The translations under genes were made by a program, and so were the position numbers. Below the pieces are notes generated by a model. That model did no database searches. It worked only from the letters and a program-made list of their open reading frames with translations, and was not told where the DNA came from. From assembly GCF_014145395.1 (NCBI RefSeq), contig NZ_JACHTE010000002.1:310001-374000 (forward strand): DNA of 64,000 nt, written 5' to 3'. Source of the stretch: Marilutibacter penaei (lineage in GTDB: Bacteria; Pseudomonadota; Gammaproteobacteria; Xanthomonadales; Xanthomonadaceae). Shown here one piece after another: positions 8,827-16,989 of the stretch; position 1 is the first letter of the stretch, and each line of letters opens with the position of its first letter.

Positions 8827-8860
8827 GTCAAAGATACCAAAGTTTGACGAAGGGTATATT
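8827..8860. promoter_or_regulatory. AT-rich inverted repeat and -10-like box, possible operator
   Basis: GTCAAA (8827-8832) and TTTGAC (8843-8848) form a perfect 6-bp inverted repeat with a 10-bp spacer in an AT-rich island of an otherwise GC-rich intergenic region. TATATT follows at 8855-8860. This could be a dimeric regulator site over a promoter for the HD-domain gene. No -35 at standard spacing was found. Confidence 0.35.
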
Positions 8861-8929
8861 TAAGCCGATGAACGGTATCAAGTGCGCTTCACCATCGCGG
8901 CGTGTCGGTCCGTCATGGGGCGGTGCATC

Positions 8930-9574
8930 ATGGCCACCTTGCCCGCCCGCGGAGTCGTCCCCGTGATCGAGTTGTCCGACGCACAGCGCGAACGCCTGCA
9001 GGCTGCCTACGCCGAGCCGCCGCGCGCGTACCACGCCTGGTCGCATGTCGGCGAAGTGGCGCGCCACTACGAGGCGGTGGCCGAAGGGCCGGGCTGGGGG
9101 CAGCCGCGGGAGGTGGCGCTCGCGGTGCTCTATCACGACGCCGTGTACGACCCGGCCCGACGCGACAACGAAGCGCGGTCCGCCGACTTCGCGTTGCAGG
9201 AGATCGCCCGCTGGATGCCGGACGGCGGGATCGATGCTTCGCGTGTGGGCCAGTTGATCCTGTGGACCGCCCGCCACGGCCAGTTCGCGCCGGACGATTT
9301 CAACGACGATCCATGTCCGGACGACGTGCGGCATTTCCTCGACTGCGACATGGCGATCCTGGGTGCCTCGCCAGACGCCTTCGACGCCTACGACCGGGCC
9401 ATCGCCCGGGAATATCGGGGGCATGTGCCCGGCTGGCTGTTCCGGATCAATCGACGGCGGTTCCTGAAGGGATTGCTGGCCCGGGACCGGATTTTCCTGA
9501 GCGAGTTCTTCCATGAGCGTTTCAACGCGGCCGCGCGTGCGAACCTGCGTCGCGCGGTGACCCGCAAACAGTAG
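8930..9574 (+). CDS. Predicted metal-dependent HD-superfamily phosphohydrolase
   Basis: The product is 214 residues from the ATG at 8930; a start 16 codons upstream and a GTG at about 8963 are alternatives, and no Shine-Dalgarno decides. It shows the signature of the COG4339 HD group: YHAWSHVGEV, LAVLYHDAVYDP (the HD pair), an ILWTARHGQF helix and FLDCDMAILG. These His/Asp residues would bind the metal. Proteins of this group are predicted hydrolases of phosphorylated small molecules, with no defined substrate. It stands alone between opposite-strand tonB-domain and plus-strand MHS transporter genes. Confidence 0.82.
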   Translation: MATLPARGVVPVIELSDAQRERLQAAYAEPPRAYHAWSHVGEVARHYEAVAEGPGWGQPREVALAVLYHDAVYDPARRDNEARSADFALQEIARWMPDGGIDASRVGQLILWTARHGQFAPDDFNDDPCPDDVRHFLDCDMAILGASPDAFDAYDRAIAREYRGHVPGWLFRINRRRFLKGLLARDRIFLSEFFHERFNAAARANLRRAVTRKQ

Positions 9575-9596
9575 CCGCACGGACGGCTCGAATGCC

Positions 9597-9602
9597 TAGA
9601 AT
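9597..9602 (+). promoter_or_regulatory. -10-like TAGAAT upstream of the MHS transporter
   Basis: TAGAAT lies 33 bases before the ATG at 9636. A GGGAGA Shine-Dalgarno sits between them, so this would be an ordinary leadered promoter, unlike the leaderless cases elsewhere in the window. The -35 is weak. Confidence 0.4.
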
Positions 9603-9635
9603 CGGCGAACGCGAAGACCGGGAGACGCGCGACAC

Positions 9636-10934
9636 ATGCGGCGAGATGGAGTGACACGGGACGTCGCAGCGCAGGCGACGCCCTCAAAGCGGCGGGTGCT
9701 GTTCGCCAGCCTGATCGGCACGACGATCGAGTTCTTCGACTTCTATATCTACGCGACGGCCGCGGTGCTGGTCTTTCCCTCGCTGTTCTTCCCGGCGGAC
9801 GATCCGGCCTCGTCCACCCTGCAGTCCCTGGCGACGTTTGCGCTGGCATTCTTCGCGCGCCCGATCGGCTCGGCGGTGTTCGGACACTTCGGCGACCGCG
9901 TGGGGCGCAAGGCCACCCTGGTGGCGGCGCTGTTGACGATGGGCCTGTCGACCGTGGCCATCGGCCTGCTGCCGACCCACGCGCAATGGGGCGTTGCCGC
10001 CCCGGCCTTGCTTGCGTTGTGCCGCTTCGGGCAGGGCCTGGGCCTGGGGGGCGAATGGGGCGGGGCCGTGCTGTTGGCCACCGAGAACGCGCCGCCCGGC
10101 AAGCGGGCGTGGTACGGCATGTTCCCCCAGTTGGGTGCGCCGTTCGGCTTCCTTCTTGCGACCGGCTCGTTCCTGCTGCTCACGGGACTGCTGGACGAAG
10201 CGGACTTCATGGCCTGGGGCTGGCGCCTGCCATTCGTGGGCAGCGCGGTGCTGGTCTTCCTGGGCCTTTGGATCCGGCTCAGCCTGACGGAGACGCCGGC
10301 ATTCCAGCGGGTGCTGGACCGCCAGGCGCGGGTCGCCATGCCGATGGCCGAGGTGCTGCGCCGGCACCCGCGGGCCCTGCTGCTGGGCACGGTGTCCGCA
10401 CTCGCCACCTTCGTCCTGTTCTACCTGATGACGGTATTCGCATTGAGCTGGGGCACGTCGCGCCTGGGTTACGCGCGCGAAACCTTCCTGTGGCTGCAGA
10501 TGGCCGGCGTGCTGCTGTTCGCCGCGACGATCCCGTTGTCGGCGCTGTATGCGGACCGCGTCGGCCGGCGACGGATGATGGTGGCCGCCACCGTCGCGAT
10601 CATGGCGTTCGGACTGCTGTTCCAGCCCCTGTTCGCGGCAGGACACGCGGGTTCGACGGCGATCTTCCTCGCCCTGGGGCTGGGCATCATGGGGCTCACG
10701 TACGGTCCCCTCGGCACCATCCTCGCTGAGCTGTTTCCCGCCGAAGTCCGCTACAGCGGCGCTTCGCTGGCGTTCAACCTGTCCGGCATCTTCGGTGCCT
10801 CGCTGGCGCCTTACATCGCCACCTGGCTGGCCGAACGCCACGGACTGGGCGCGGTGGGGCTGTACCTGAGCGCGGCGGCATTGCTGACCCTGGCAGCGTT
10901 GTGGAAGGTGCCGGGGCAACCGGACGATTCGTGA
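9636..10934 (+). CDS. MFS transporter, metabolite:H+ symporter (MHS/ProP/ShiA-like) family
   Basis: The 432-residue product has twelve predicted transmembrane helices. It has the MHS opening (GTTIEFFDFYIYATAAVLVFP), the loop 2-3 motif (GHFGDRVGRKATLV), the LCRFGQGLGLGGEWGGAVLLATENAP block and a second RVGRRRMMV motif in the C-half. Family members import organic acids, shikimate, proline/betaine or similar solutes with protons. The substrate cannot be read from sequence and neighbours give no hint. Confidence 0.9.
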   Translation: MRRDGVTRDVAAQATPSKRRVLFASLIGTTIEFFDFYIYATAAVLVFPSLFFPADDPASSTLQSLATFALAFFARPIGSAVFGHFGDRVGRKATLVAALLTMGLSTVAIGLLPTHAQWGVAAPALLALCRFGQGLGLGGEWGGAVLLATENAPPGKRAWYGMFPQLGAPFGFLLATGSFLLLTGLLDEADFMAWGWRLPFVGSAVLVFLGLWIRLSLTETPAFQRVLDRQARVAMPMAEVLRRHPRALLLGTVSALATFVLFYLMTVFALSWGTSRLGYARETFLWLQMAGVLLFAATIPLSALYADRVGRRRMMVAATVAIMAFGLLFQPLFAAGHAGSTAIFLALGLGIMGLTYGPLGTILAELFPAEVRYSGASLAFNLSGIFGASLAPYIATWLAERHGLGAVGLYLSAAALLTLAALWKVPGQPDDS

Positions 10935-11020
10935 CGTCCGCGTGACAGGTCGGGGTGCGACGGCCCCCGGCGGGGCGCGCAGCGGGCGTGCCGGGAAACA
11001 CGGATGTCATACCGCGGACA

Positions 11021-11026
11021 TAGCCT
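11021..11026 (+). promoter_or_regulatory. -10-like TAGCCT six bases before ATG (leaderless geometry)
   Basis: TAGCCT is followed by exactly six bases and then the ATG at 11033. A transcript starting seven bases after the hexamer would begin at the start codon. No Shine-Dalgarno is present. Confidence 0.45.
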
Positions 11027-11032
11027 GCCGGG

Positions 11033-12193
11033 ATGCAGATCCTGATGCTTTCCGACGTCTACTTCCCCCGCGTGAACGGGGTGTCGACCTCCATCCGGAC
11101 GTTCGCGCGCGCGCTGTTGCAGATGGGCCACCGCGTGACCCTCGTGGTGCCCGAGTACGGGGCCGGGGGCGGGGAACTGGAGGGGATGGAGCTCATCCGC
11201 CTGCCGGCCCGCACGATCTTCTTCGATCCGGAAGACCGGCTCGTCCGGGGTGGCGCGATGCGCGATGCGCTCGAACGATTGTCGGCGCGCCGCTGGGACG
11301 TGATCCACATCCATACGCCGTTCCAGGCCCATCGGTTGGGCATCCGCCTGTCGGATGCCATGCGGGTCCCGACGGTGGAGACGTACCACACCTACTTCGA
11401 AGAATACGTCGCCCACTACCTGCCCTGGTTGCCCGGTGGCGCGCTGCGGCTGTTCGCGCGCCGGGTATCGCGGGCGCTTTGCCATGGGGTCGACCAGCTG
11501 ATCGTCCCCAGCGAGCAGATGACCCAAGTCCTGCGGCGCTACGGGATCCAGACGCCGTCGGAAGTGATACCGACCGGGATCGACCTGGAAGAGTTCAAGG
11601 GGGGCGATGGCGTGGCCTTCCGTACCCGGCATGGCATCCCCCCGGACGCTCCGGTACTGGTCACGGTCAGCCGCCTGGCGGTCGAGAAGAACATCGCGTT
11701 CCTGCTGCGCGTCGCCGCGCGGCTGCGGGGACGGCATCCGGGACTGCGTTTCATCATCGCCGGGGAAGGCCCCGACGCGCCTCGCCTCAAACGCCTGGCA
11801 ACCGAACTCGGGCTGGACGAGGTCGTGCGCTTCCACGGCAACCTCGACCGCGCGACCGCCCTGCTGGACGCGTATCGCGCCGGCGATGCGTTCGTGTTCG
11901 CCTCGCCGACCGAAACGCAGGGCCTGGTCCTGACCGAAGCGATGGCGCTGGGCGTCCCGGTGGTGTCCACGGCGGTGATGGGCACCGCGAAGGTCCTGGA
12001 AGGCACCCGCGCGGCACTGGTGGCGCCCGAGGACGAGGCGGGGTTCGCCGACGCGGTCGACCAGGTCCTGTCAGACCGCGCCCTGCGCGACCGCCTGTCC
12101 GAGGCAGGTCCGGACGAGGCGCGGCGCTGGAGTACCGACACGCTGATGGGCCGCGTCGTGTCGCTCTACCAACGGCTGCTCGACGAAGCCTGA
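11033..12193 (+). CDS. GT4-family glycosyltransferase
   Basis: This 386-residue GT-B enzyme has an N-terminal acceptor domain beginning MQILMLSDVYFPRVNGVSTSI and a donor domain with VTVSRLAVEKNIAFLL, FIIAGEGPDAPRL and the E-x7-E retaining signature ETQGLVLTEAM. The N-terminal GVSTSIRTF loop and overall length resemble the sulfoquinovosyl/mannosyl and glucosyl-diacylglycerol transferase branch. A glycolipid or glycan acceptor is therefore likely, but the exact acceptor is unknown. Translation probably starts at the 5' end of the mRNA. It is followed by a strong hairpin and the convergent hpf-like gene. Confidence 0.88.
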   Translation: MQILMLSDVYFPRVNGVSTSIRTFARALLQMGHRVTLVVPEYGAGGGELEGMELIRLPARTIFFDPEDRLVRGGAMRDALERLSARRWDVIHIHTPFQAHRLGIRLSDAMRVPTVETYHTYFEEYVAHYLPWLPGGALRLFARRVSRALCHGVDQLIVPSEQMTQVLRRYGIQTPSEVIPTGIDLEEFKGGDGVAFRTRHGIPPDAPVLVTVSRLAVEKNIAFLLRVAARLRGRHPGLRFIIAGEGPDAPRLKRLATELGLDEVVRFHGNLDRATALLDAYRAGDAFVFASPTETQGLVLTEAMALGVPVVSTAVMGTAKVLEGTRAALVAPEDEAGFADAVDQVLSDRALRDRLSEAGPDEARRWSTDTLMGRVVSLYQRLLDEA

Positions 12194-12208
12194 GCGGCCC
12201 TGGGAGAG

Positions 12209-12239
12209 GGACCCACGCATCGCCCGGAAGCGTGGGTCC
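12209..12239. terminator. Hairpin terminator between convergent genes
   Basis: A perfect 10-bp stem (12209-12218 with 12230-12239, 11-base loop) lies between the converging glycosyltransferase and HPF-like genes. It lacks a T-run but can serve both directions. Confidence 0.55.
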
Positions 12240-12250
12240 GGGGTGGTGGG

Positions 12251-12562
12251 TCAGTGGGTCAGCTTGCCCAGTGCGTGGTCCAGCACGCGCTGCAGTTTGC
12301 GGGCGGCGCCCGAGACGGCGGAGGCCACGGTGTCGGCGTCCTCCGACGCGGTCATCGGCTGCAGGCCCTCGAGGCGGGCCTCCATCGTGCAGTGCTTGTC
12401 GTTGCCCCCCGTCTTGCCCGCATTCTTGTCGCGGAGGTGCACTTCGACGCGGGTAACCTGGTCGCCGAAACGTTCGAGGGCGCCGGCCACCGCCGATTCG
12501 ACATGCCGCGTCAGGGAATCATCGTGCTGGACGTGGCTGTCGGTGTTGATCTGAACCTTCAT
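12251..12562 (-). CDS. HPF/RaiA-like ribosome-associated protein, short form
   Basis: The product is 103 residues from the ATG at 12562, preceded by a textbook AAAGGAGG. MKVQINTDSHVQHDDSLTRHVESAV, a DQVTRVEVHLRDKN strand-turn and the CTMEARLEG strand match the single-domain ribosome hibernation/translation inhibitor fold (sigma-54 modulation protein type). Family members bind the 30S decoding centre and block translation in stationary phase. The C-terminus is rich in Ala/Lys and lacks the long-HPF dimerisation domain. The rpoN neighbourhood in which the main hpf usually sits is absent, so this may be a paralogue. Confidence 0.85.
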   Translation of the reverse strand: MKVQINTDSHVQHDDSLTRHVESAVAGALERFGDQVTRVEVHLRDKNAGKTGGNDKHCTMEARLEGLQPMTASEDADTVASAVSGAARKLQRVLDHALGKLTH

Positions 12563-12705
12563 TGGGCCTCCTTTGTTCTTGTCGTCGAGGACCGCTGGAC
12601 GGCCTGTCCGCGACCCCGGCACCAGATTGCCGATGCACAGGTTCAGACCGCGCGAAGGCAGGGCGGTTCCCGGTGGCGTTCAGGGGTGGGACCGGCGCAG
12701 GCCCC

Positions 12706-12711
12706 TAGAAT
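12706..12711 (+). promoter_or_regulatory. -10-like TAGAAT six bases before ATG (leaderless geometry)
   Basis: TAGAAT, six bases (gtccgg), then the ATG of trhO at 12718. No Shine-Dalgarno is seen, which fits a leaderless transcript. Confidence 0.5.
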
Positions 12712-12717
12712 GTCCGG

Positions 12718-13467
12718 ATGTTCGCCAATATCGCCGCCTACCATTTCGTCTCGATCGAGGCCCCGCGCGTGCTCGCGGACCGGCTGCGCGAACGGGCCGA
12801 AGCGGGTGGCCTGCTGGGGACGGTGCTGGTGGCGGGCGAGGGGCTCAACCTGTTCCTGGCCGGCGCGCCGGCGGCGATCGATGGCTTTGTCGGCGCGCTG
12901 CGCGAAGACGCGCGATTCACTGAGATCATCGTCAAGACCAGTTACAGCGCCGCGCAGCCGTTCGGACGGCTGAAAGTGAAGCTCAAGCGCGAGATCATCG
13001 CCTTCCGCCGCGAGGACGCCTCGCCGCTGGCGGGTCGCGCGCCGGCCGTGGCGCCGTCCGAGCTGGCCCGTTGGCTGGACCAGGGGCATGACGATGCCGG
13101 CCGTCGCCTGGTGATGCTGGATACCCGCAATCGGGAGGAGATCGAGCAGGGCACCTTTGCCGGGGCGATGACCCTGCCGATCGACAATTTCACCGATCTG
13201 CCCGATGCCCTGGCCCCGCATCGCGAGGGCCTGGCGGATGCGACGGTGGTGAGTTTCTGCACGGGCGGCATCCGCTGCGAGAAAGCCGCGCTGTGGATGC
13301 AGGCCACCGGCATGGACAACGTCCTGCAGCTCGAGGGCGGCATCCTCGGGTACTTCGAGCAGGTCGGGGGCCGGCATTACGATGGCCGCTGCTTTGTCTT
13401 CGATGATCGCGTGGCGCTGGACGCCGACCTTCGGCCGCTCGTGGACCCGTCGCCCGCCGCGGCGTGA
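12718..13467 (+). CDS. trhO: Oxygen-dependent tRNA uridine(34) hydroxylase TrhO (YceA), rhodanese-like
   Basis: The product is 249 residues. It has an N-terminal acylphosphatase-like domain (GTVLVAGEGLNLFLAG, then FGRLKVKLKREIIAF) and a C-terminal rhodanese domain with MLDTRNREEIEQGTFAGA and the active loop CTGGIRCEKAA (Cys181, Cys187). TrhO makes 5-hydroxyuridine at the wobble position of tRNAs using O2. It is shorter than the E. coli enzyme (about 350), lacking the C-terminal cysteine-rich extension, as in other xanthomonad forms. It is divergent from the HPF-like gene. Confidence 0.9.
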   Translation: MFANIAAYHFVSIEAPRVLADRLRERAEAGGLLGTVLVAGEGLNLFLAGAPAAIDGFVGALREDARFTEIIVKTSYSAAQPFGRLKVKLKREIIAFRREDASPLAGRAPAVAPSELARWLDQGHDDAGRRLVMLDTRNREEIEQGTFAGAMTLPIDNFTDLPDALAPHREGLADATVVSFCTGGIRCEKAALWMQATGMDNVLQLEGGILGYFEQVGGRHYDGRCFVFDDRVALDADLRPLVDPSPAAA

Positions 13468-13471
13468 ACGC

Positions 13472-13906
13472 TCAGCGTTCGCGCACGTCCAGCAGCTCGA
13501 CCTCGAAGACCAGCGAACCGTTCGGTGGAATGACGCCGCCGGCGCCCTTGCGCCCGTAGGCCAGCGACGCCGGGATGCGGAGTTCGCGCGTGCCGCCGAC
13601 GCGCATGCCGGCGACACCTTCGTCCCAGCCACGGATCACGCGGCCGGCGCCGAGCAGGAAAGTGAAGGGCTCGCCCCGGTCCACCGAACTGTCGAACTTT
13701 TCGCCGCGAAGGTCGGGCTGGCGTTCGTCGTAGTTCCAGCCGGTGTAGTGGACGGTGACGTCCATGCCGGAGCGGGCGAGCGCGCCCGTGCCTTCCACCC
13801 GGTCGATGCGTTCGAGCGCGGCCACCGAGCCGCCCGGTGGCGGTCCCGGGTCCTGGCAGGCGGTCAGGGCCAGGAGGCACGGCAGGATCAGCAGATGGAT
13901 GCGCAT
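13472..13906 (-). CDS. FKBP-type peptidyl-prolyl isomerase lipoprotein
   Basis: The 144-residue precursor has a lipoprotein signal (MRIHLLILPCLLALTAC, lipobox LTAC). It carries one FKBP domain with DVTVHYTGWNYD, FDSSVDRGEPFTFLLGAGRVIRGWDEGVAGMRVG and ASLAYGRKGAGGVIPPNGSLVFEVELL. The aromatic pocket residues and the YGR/IPPN loops are intact, so it should be active. It would act on periplasmic or outer-membrane protein folding. The start is set by the lipobox. It lies 25 bp downstream of the flavoprotein gene on the same strand and is probably cotranscribed. Confidence 0.93.
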   Translation of the reverse strand: MRIHLLILPCLLALTACQDPGPPPGGSVAALERIDRVEGTGALARSGMDVTVHYTGWNYDERQPDLRGEKFDSSVDRGEPFTFLLGAGRVIRGWDEGVAGMRVGGTRELRIPASLAYGRKGAGGVIPPNGSLVFEVELLDVRER

Positions 13907-13931
13907 CGGGCGGCTCACAGGCGGCGCCCGA

Positions 13932-15203
13932 TTATCGCATCGCGCCGGGCGCATGCCGGGCCAGCCAGTCGCAGGCGCCCTGTCCGGCGAGGCGTCCACT
14001 GGCGAAGCAGGCCTGCAACAGGTAGCCGCCGGTGGGGGCCTCCCAGTCCAGCATTTCGCCCGCACAAAACACGCCCGGCATGTCGCGCAACATTAGTTGG
14101 GCGTCCAGCGCCTCCAGGCGCACGCCGCCAGCCGAACTGATCGCCTCCGCGACCGGACGGGGCGCACGCAGCCGGAGCGGCAGGTGCTTGATGGTGGCCG
14201 TCACCCGCTCCGGATCGTCCAGACCTTCGGGGCCGAGCACCTCGAGGACCAGCGCAGCCTTCGCCGCCGACAGGCCCGCGTGCCGGCGCAGGTGCTCGAC
14301 ACGGCTGCGCTTGCCGCGCGGGGTCGTCAGATCGGCGGCGAGCCTGCCGACATCACGGCCGGGGGCCAGATCCAGGGCCAGCAGCGCCTCGCCGTCCCGC
14401 GCGATCGCGTCGCGCAGCGCTGCCGAGCATGCGTACACCAGGCTGCCCTCGATACCGGTGGCGGTCAGCACGCATTCGCCCTGCAGGGCATGCGAAGTAC
14501 CGTCCGCGTCACGCCAGTGGGCGATCACCGGTTTCAGCGGCGCGCCGGCATGGCGGGCCATGTGCGGGCTCCAGTCGATGTCGAAGCCGCAGTTCGCGGG
14601 TGCCAGCGCGTGGATGTCGATGCCGTGCCGGGCCAGCGGCTCGACCCACGTGCCATCCGAACCCAGCTCCGGCCAGCTCGCGCCGCCCAGGGCGAGCACG
14701 GTGGCGGGCGCGCCCACGCGCCGCGTGCCCGAGGGTGTCGATAAACAGAGGGCGCCATCGGCATCCCAACCGGTCCATCGGTGCTGCACGTGGAAGCGCA
14801 CGCCTTGCTCCCTCAGCCGGCGGACCCAGCCGCGCAGCAGCGGCGCGGCCTTGCGGTCGCTCGGGAATACACGGCCGGAGCTGCCGACGTAGGTATCGAC
14901 GCCCAGTCCGCGCGCCCAGTCGCGTAGCGCATCGCCGTCGAAGCCGTCCAGCCAGCGGCCCACGTCGCCCGCACGTTCGCGGTAGCGCGTATCGAACCTG
15001 GGGCGCGACTCGCCGTGGGTCAGGTTCAGGCCGCCCTTGCCGGCGATCAGGAACTTGCGGCCCACCGAACCCTTGCCCTCGAACAGATCGACCTCGATCC
15101 CCGCGGCGCGCGCGGTCTCCGCCGCCATCAGGCCGGCCGGGCCGCCGCCGACCACGGCCAGGCCGGGCAGGGATTCGAGCGTGGGGGCCGGTGTCGCGGG
15201 CAT
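13932..15203 (-). CDS. FAD/NAD(P)-dependent oxidoreductase, TIGR03862-type HI0933-like flavoprotein
   Basis: The product is 423 residues. The N-terminal Rossmann site is LAVVGGGPAGLMAAETARAAG, followed by the HI0933 FAD motif RKFLIAGKGGLNLTH and the family block TVLALGGASWPELGSDGTW. The C-terminal FAD signature is GVFCAGEMLDWEAPTGGYLLQACFASG. These features match the TIGR03862 branch. The function is unknown, although relatives include bile-acid reductases and uncharacterised proteins. A second HI0933-type gene lies 1.8 kb to the right on the same strand. It is probably cotranscribed with the FKBP gene. Confidence 0.9.
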   Translation of the reverse strand: MPATPAPTLESLPGLAVVGGGPAGLMAAETARAAGIEVDLFEGKGSVGRKFLIAGKGGLNLTHGESRPRFDTRYRERAGDVGRWLDGFDGDALRDWARGLGVDTYVGSSGRVFPSDRKAAPLLRGWVRRLREQGVRFHVQHRWTGWDADGALCLSTPSGTRRVGAPATVLALGGASWPELGSDGTWVEPLARHGIDIHALAPANCGFDIDWSPHMARHAGAPLKPVIAHWRDADGTSHALQGECVLTATGIEGSLVYACSAALRDAIARDGEALLALDLAPGRDVGRLAADLTTPRGKRSRVEHLRRHAGLSAAKAALVLEVLGPEGLDDPERVTATIKHLPLRLRAPRPVAEAISSAGGVRLEALDAQLMLRDMPGVFCAGEMLDWEAPTGGYLLQACFASGRLAGQGACDWLARHAPGAMR

Positions 15204-15327
15204 CGGGCGTGTGCAGGGGACGGTCGCACAGTATGACCTGCGAGGCCGGGTGCGGCAGGCGAGGCTGCGGTATCGTCGGCGTCCAGGCCGAATCCGTCGG
15301 CCCGGTGGTCAAGTCAGGGGAGTGGGC

Positions 15328-16974
15328 ATGCGTCTTGGATCGATGGGGAAGCGGTTCGTGTGGAATTTCGGCGTCGGGCTCACCGTCGCGCTGCTGTTGG
15401 CGATGCCGGCTTCCGCGCAGTCGCCTGCCTCATCAGCCACGGAGGCCACCGCCGACCCCGCTGCGCGGCTGGCCGGGTTCGACGCCTACGTCGAACAGGT
15501 GCGCGAGGCCTTCGACGTGCCGGGCATCGCGGTTGCCATCGTCAAGGACGGCGAGGTCGTGCTGGAGCGCGGCTATGGCCTGCGCAATGTCGAGGCGGCC
15601 CAGCCCGTCGAGCCGCGCACCCTGTTCGCGATCGCGTCCAACACCAAGGCGTTCACCGCGGCCTCGCTGTCGATCCTGGCCGACGAAGGCAAGCTTTCGC
15701 TCGACGACCGCGTGGTGGACCACCTGCCGTGGTTCCGGATGTCCGATCCCTACGTGACGCGCGAGATGCGCGTGCGCGACCTGCTCGCGCACCGCAGCGG
15801 CCTCGCGCTCGGCGCAGGCGACCTGCTGTACTGGCCGACCACCGACTACAGCACCGAGGAGGTCGCCCGCCGCTTGCGCGACGTGCCCCTCGACGGCGGT
15901 TTCCGCGGCCAGTACGCCTACGACAACATCCTGTTCGGTGTCGCCCAGCTGGTGGTCGAGGCGGCCAGCGGACAGCCCTTCGCCGACTTCCTGCAGGCGC
16001 GCATCTTCAATCCGCTTGGAATGGCCGACACGCGCTACAACGCCGATGCGCTGCGCCCGGGCGACAACGCTGCCACGGGCTATGCCAAGGCTGACTTCAC
16101 CAACCTGGAGCCGGCGCCGCCGCTGACCTGGCACAACGTCTCCGGTGCGGGCGGCCTGTATTCCAGCGTCCATGACATGGGCCGCTGGATGGACATGCTG
16201 CTGGCGGGTGGCACCTATGTCGACGCGGCGGGACAGGAACAACGCCTTCTGGGCGAAGCCCGCCTGCGCGCCATGTGGAGCGTGGTGACGCCGATCCCGG
16301 TACGCGATCCGCCAGTGCCCGAACTCAAGCCGATGACGCCGAATTTCGCCGGCTATGGCGAGGGCTGGACGCTCACCGACTACCGGGGCGAGAAGCTGGT
16401 CTGGCATACCGGCGGCTGGCCGGGCATGGTGTCGCGGCTCACCCTGGTGCCCGAAGAAGGCGTGGGCGTGATCGTGCTGACCAATGCCGAGGTCGGCGCG
16501 GCCTTCCACGCGGTCACCCTGCGCGCGCTGGACCTGATGCTGGGCGCCCCCGAAACCGACTGGCTGGCCGCCTACCGCGCGGCCGTGGCCCAGGCCGACG
16601 AAAAGGCCGACGAGGACTGGGAGAAACACCTCGCCGCCCGTGACGCGCGATCGAAGCCGTCCTTGCCGCTCGCGTCCTACGCCGGCACCTACCGCGACCC
16701 CTGGTATGGCGACGTGGTGGTCGAACAGGCCGGTCGCGACCTGCGCCTGCGCTTCACCCGGACGCCGGCGCTGGTCGGCACGCTGTCGCACTGGCAGCAC
16801 GACAGCTTCATCGTCCGCTGGGACCAGCGCTGGCTCAACGCCGATGCGTTCGTGAATTTCAGCCTGGATGTCGACGGCAAGGTCACCGGTGCGCGCATGG
16901 AGGCGATCTCGCCCAAGACCGACTTCAGCTTCGACTTCCACCACCTGCGGCTGGCGCCGGTCGACGGGGACTGA
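15328..16974 (+). CDS. Exported serine hydrolase (class C beta-lactamase/PBP fold) with C-terminal DUF3471-like domain
   Basis: This 548-residue precursor has a signal peptide ending PASAQ. Motifs in order are S104-N-T-K107 (SxxK nucleophile and base), YDN within QYAYDNILFG (the YxN motif) and HTGGWPG (the KTG-type third motif with His). A beta-rich C-terminal domain (about 440-548, LASYAGTYRDPWYGDVVVEQ) resembles DUF3471. Such enzymes are usually esterases or peptidases rather than beta-lactamases. The ATG at 15328 is preferred because the signal peptide begins there; 15343 is an alternative. It stands between two flavoprotein genes of the opposite strand. Confidence 0.9.
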   Translation: MRLGSMGKRFVWNFGVGLTVALLLAMPASAQSPASSATEATADPAARLAGFDAYVEQVREAFDVPGIAVAIVKDGEVVLERGYGLRNVEAAQPVEPRTLFAIASNTKAFTAASLSILADEGKLSLDDRVVDHLPWFRMSDPYVTREMRVRDLLAHRSGLALGAGDLLYWPTTDYSTEEVARRLRDVPLDGGFRGQYAYDNILFGVAQLVVEAASGQPFADFLQARIFNPLGMADTRYNADALRPGDNAATGYAKADFTNLEPAPPLTWHNVSGAGGLYSSVHDMGRWMDMLLAGGTYVDAAGQEQRLLGEARLRAMWSVVTPIPVRDPPVPELKPMTPNFAGYGEGWTLTDYRGEKLVWHTGGWPGMVSRLTLVPEEGVGVIVLTNAEVGAAFHAVTLRALDLMLGAPETDWLAAYRAAVAQADEKADEDWEKHLAARDARSKPSLPLASYAGTYRDPWYGDVVVEQAGRDLRLRFTRTPALVGTLSHWQHDSFIVRWDQRWLNADAFVNFSLDVDGKVTGARMEAISPKTDFSFDFHHLRLAPVDGD

Positions 16975-16989
16975 AACGACGCCTGTGCT

